From positions 1-10,936 of the forward strand of contig JAIRLZ010000107.1 in the NCBI GenBank assembly GCA_031259035.1: a stretch of DNA of 10,936 nucleotides, given 5' to 3'. Under the pieces are notes generated by a model. That model was not told the DNA's origin. It saw only the letters and a list, made by a program, of their open reading frames with translations, and made no database searches. Position numbers and translations under genes: made by a program. Below are positions 10,893 to 10,936 of the stretch, one piece after another. Position 1 is the stretch's first letter; every line of letters starts with the position of its first letter. This stretch comes from Treponema sp. Its GTDB lineage: Bacteria > Spirochaetota > Spirochaetia > Treponematales > Breznakiellaceae.

Positions 10893-10936
10893 ATGCCGTC
10901 GACAGCCCAGTTGCCGCCGCCGCTCGGAGAGGATTG
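10893..10936 (+). CDS. 5' end of an unidentified gene (partial)
   Basis: ATG 10893 lies 8 nt after GGAGG and behind a near-consensus promoter, so this is almost certainly a real start. Only MPSTAQLPPPLGED is visible before the window ends. No family can be assigned. The Pro-rich start suggests a cytosolic protein without a signal peptide. Confidence 0.7.
   Translation, partial: MPSTAQLPPPLGED

Overview
The window looks like chromosomal DNA of a spirochaete, most likely a treponeme of the host-associated or termite-gut kind. This is inferred from the gene families and style (small lipoproteins, a Rep/PcrA helicase with a basic linker, a degenerate class-III aminotransferase, bacteriohemerythrin, a lipoprotein PotD), not from a marker gene. 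Base composition is moderately GC-rich, with GC-rich lipoprotein genes and AT-richer toxin-antitoxin genes.

Layout. 1-1271: the 3' tail of an unknown gene, hairpins, a small 72-codon ORF, and a lipoprotein with one InlB-type B-repeat. 1250-3140: a minus-strand accessory island holding a complete nucleotidyltransferase/HEPN pair (type VII toxin-antitoxin architecture), tiny overlapping ORFs upstream of it, a duplicated ORF start, gene debris and four palindromic elements. 3142-6424: a minus-strand pair in which a UvrD/PcrA/Rep helicase is followed, with a 23-nt overlap, by a shortened class-III aminotransferase-like protein. 6539-8143: glucose-6-phosphate isomerase (minus). 8144-8488: a gene-free stretch with a bidirectional terminator and several hairpins. 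8489-8959: bacteriohemerythrin (minus). 8960-9348: two more palindromes, then a promoter and leader for a lone spermidine/putrescine-binding lipoprotein (9349-10428, plus). 10429-10892: gene-free, with another palindrome, hairpins and a triple tandem repeat, ending in a near-consensus sigma-70 promoter that drives a gene cut off by the window edge.

The most unusual content is a family of at least nine mosaic, nested palindromes (P1-P9), confined to the intergenic and accessory parts. Each has an outer stem around TTCCAAAAC / GTTTTGGAA, or a variant of it. The core is either short (about 16 nt) or long and built from iterated GCGAAC...GTTCG mini-palindromes. Some copies are read through by ORFs in one consistent frame (VPK...FWNS), which resembles Rickettsia palindromic elements. 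Stem types and cores are swapped between copies, which suggests recombination or gene conversion. The housekeeping genes (helicase, pgi, hemerythrin, potD) look intact and ordinary.
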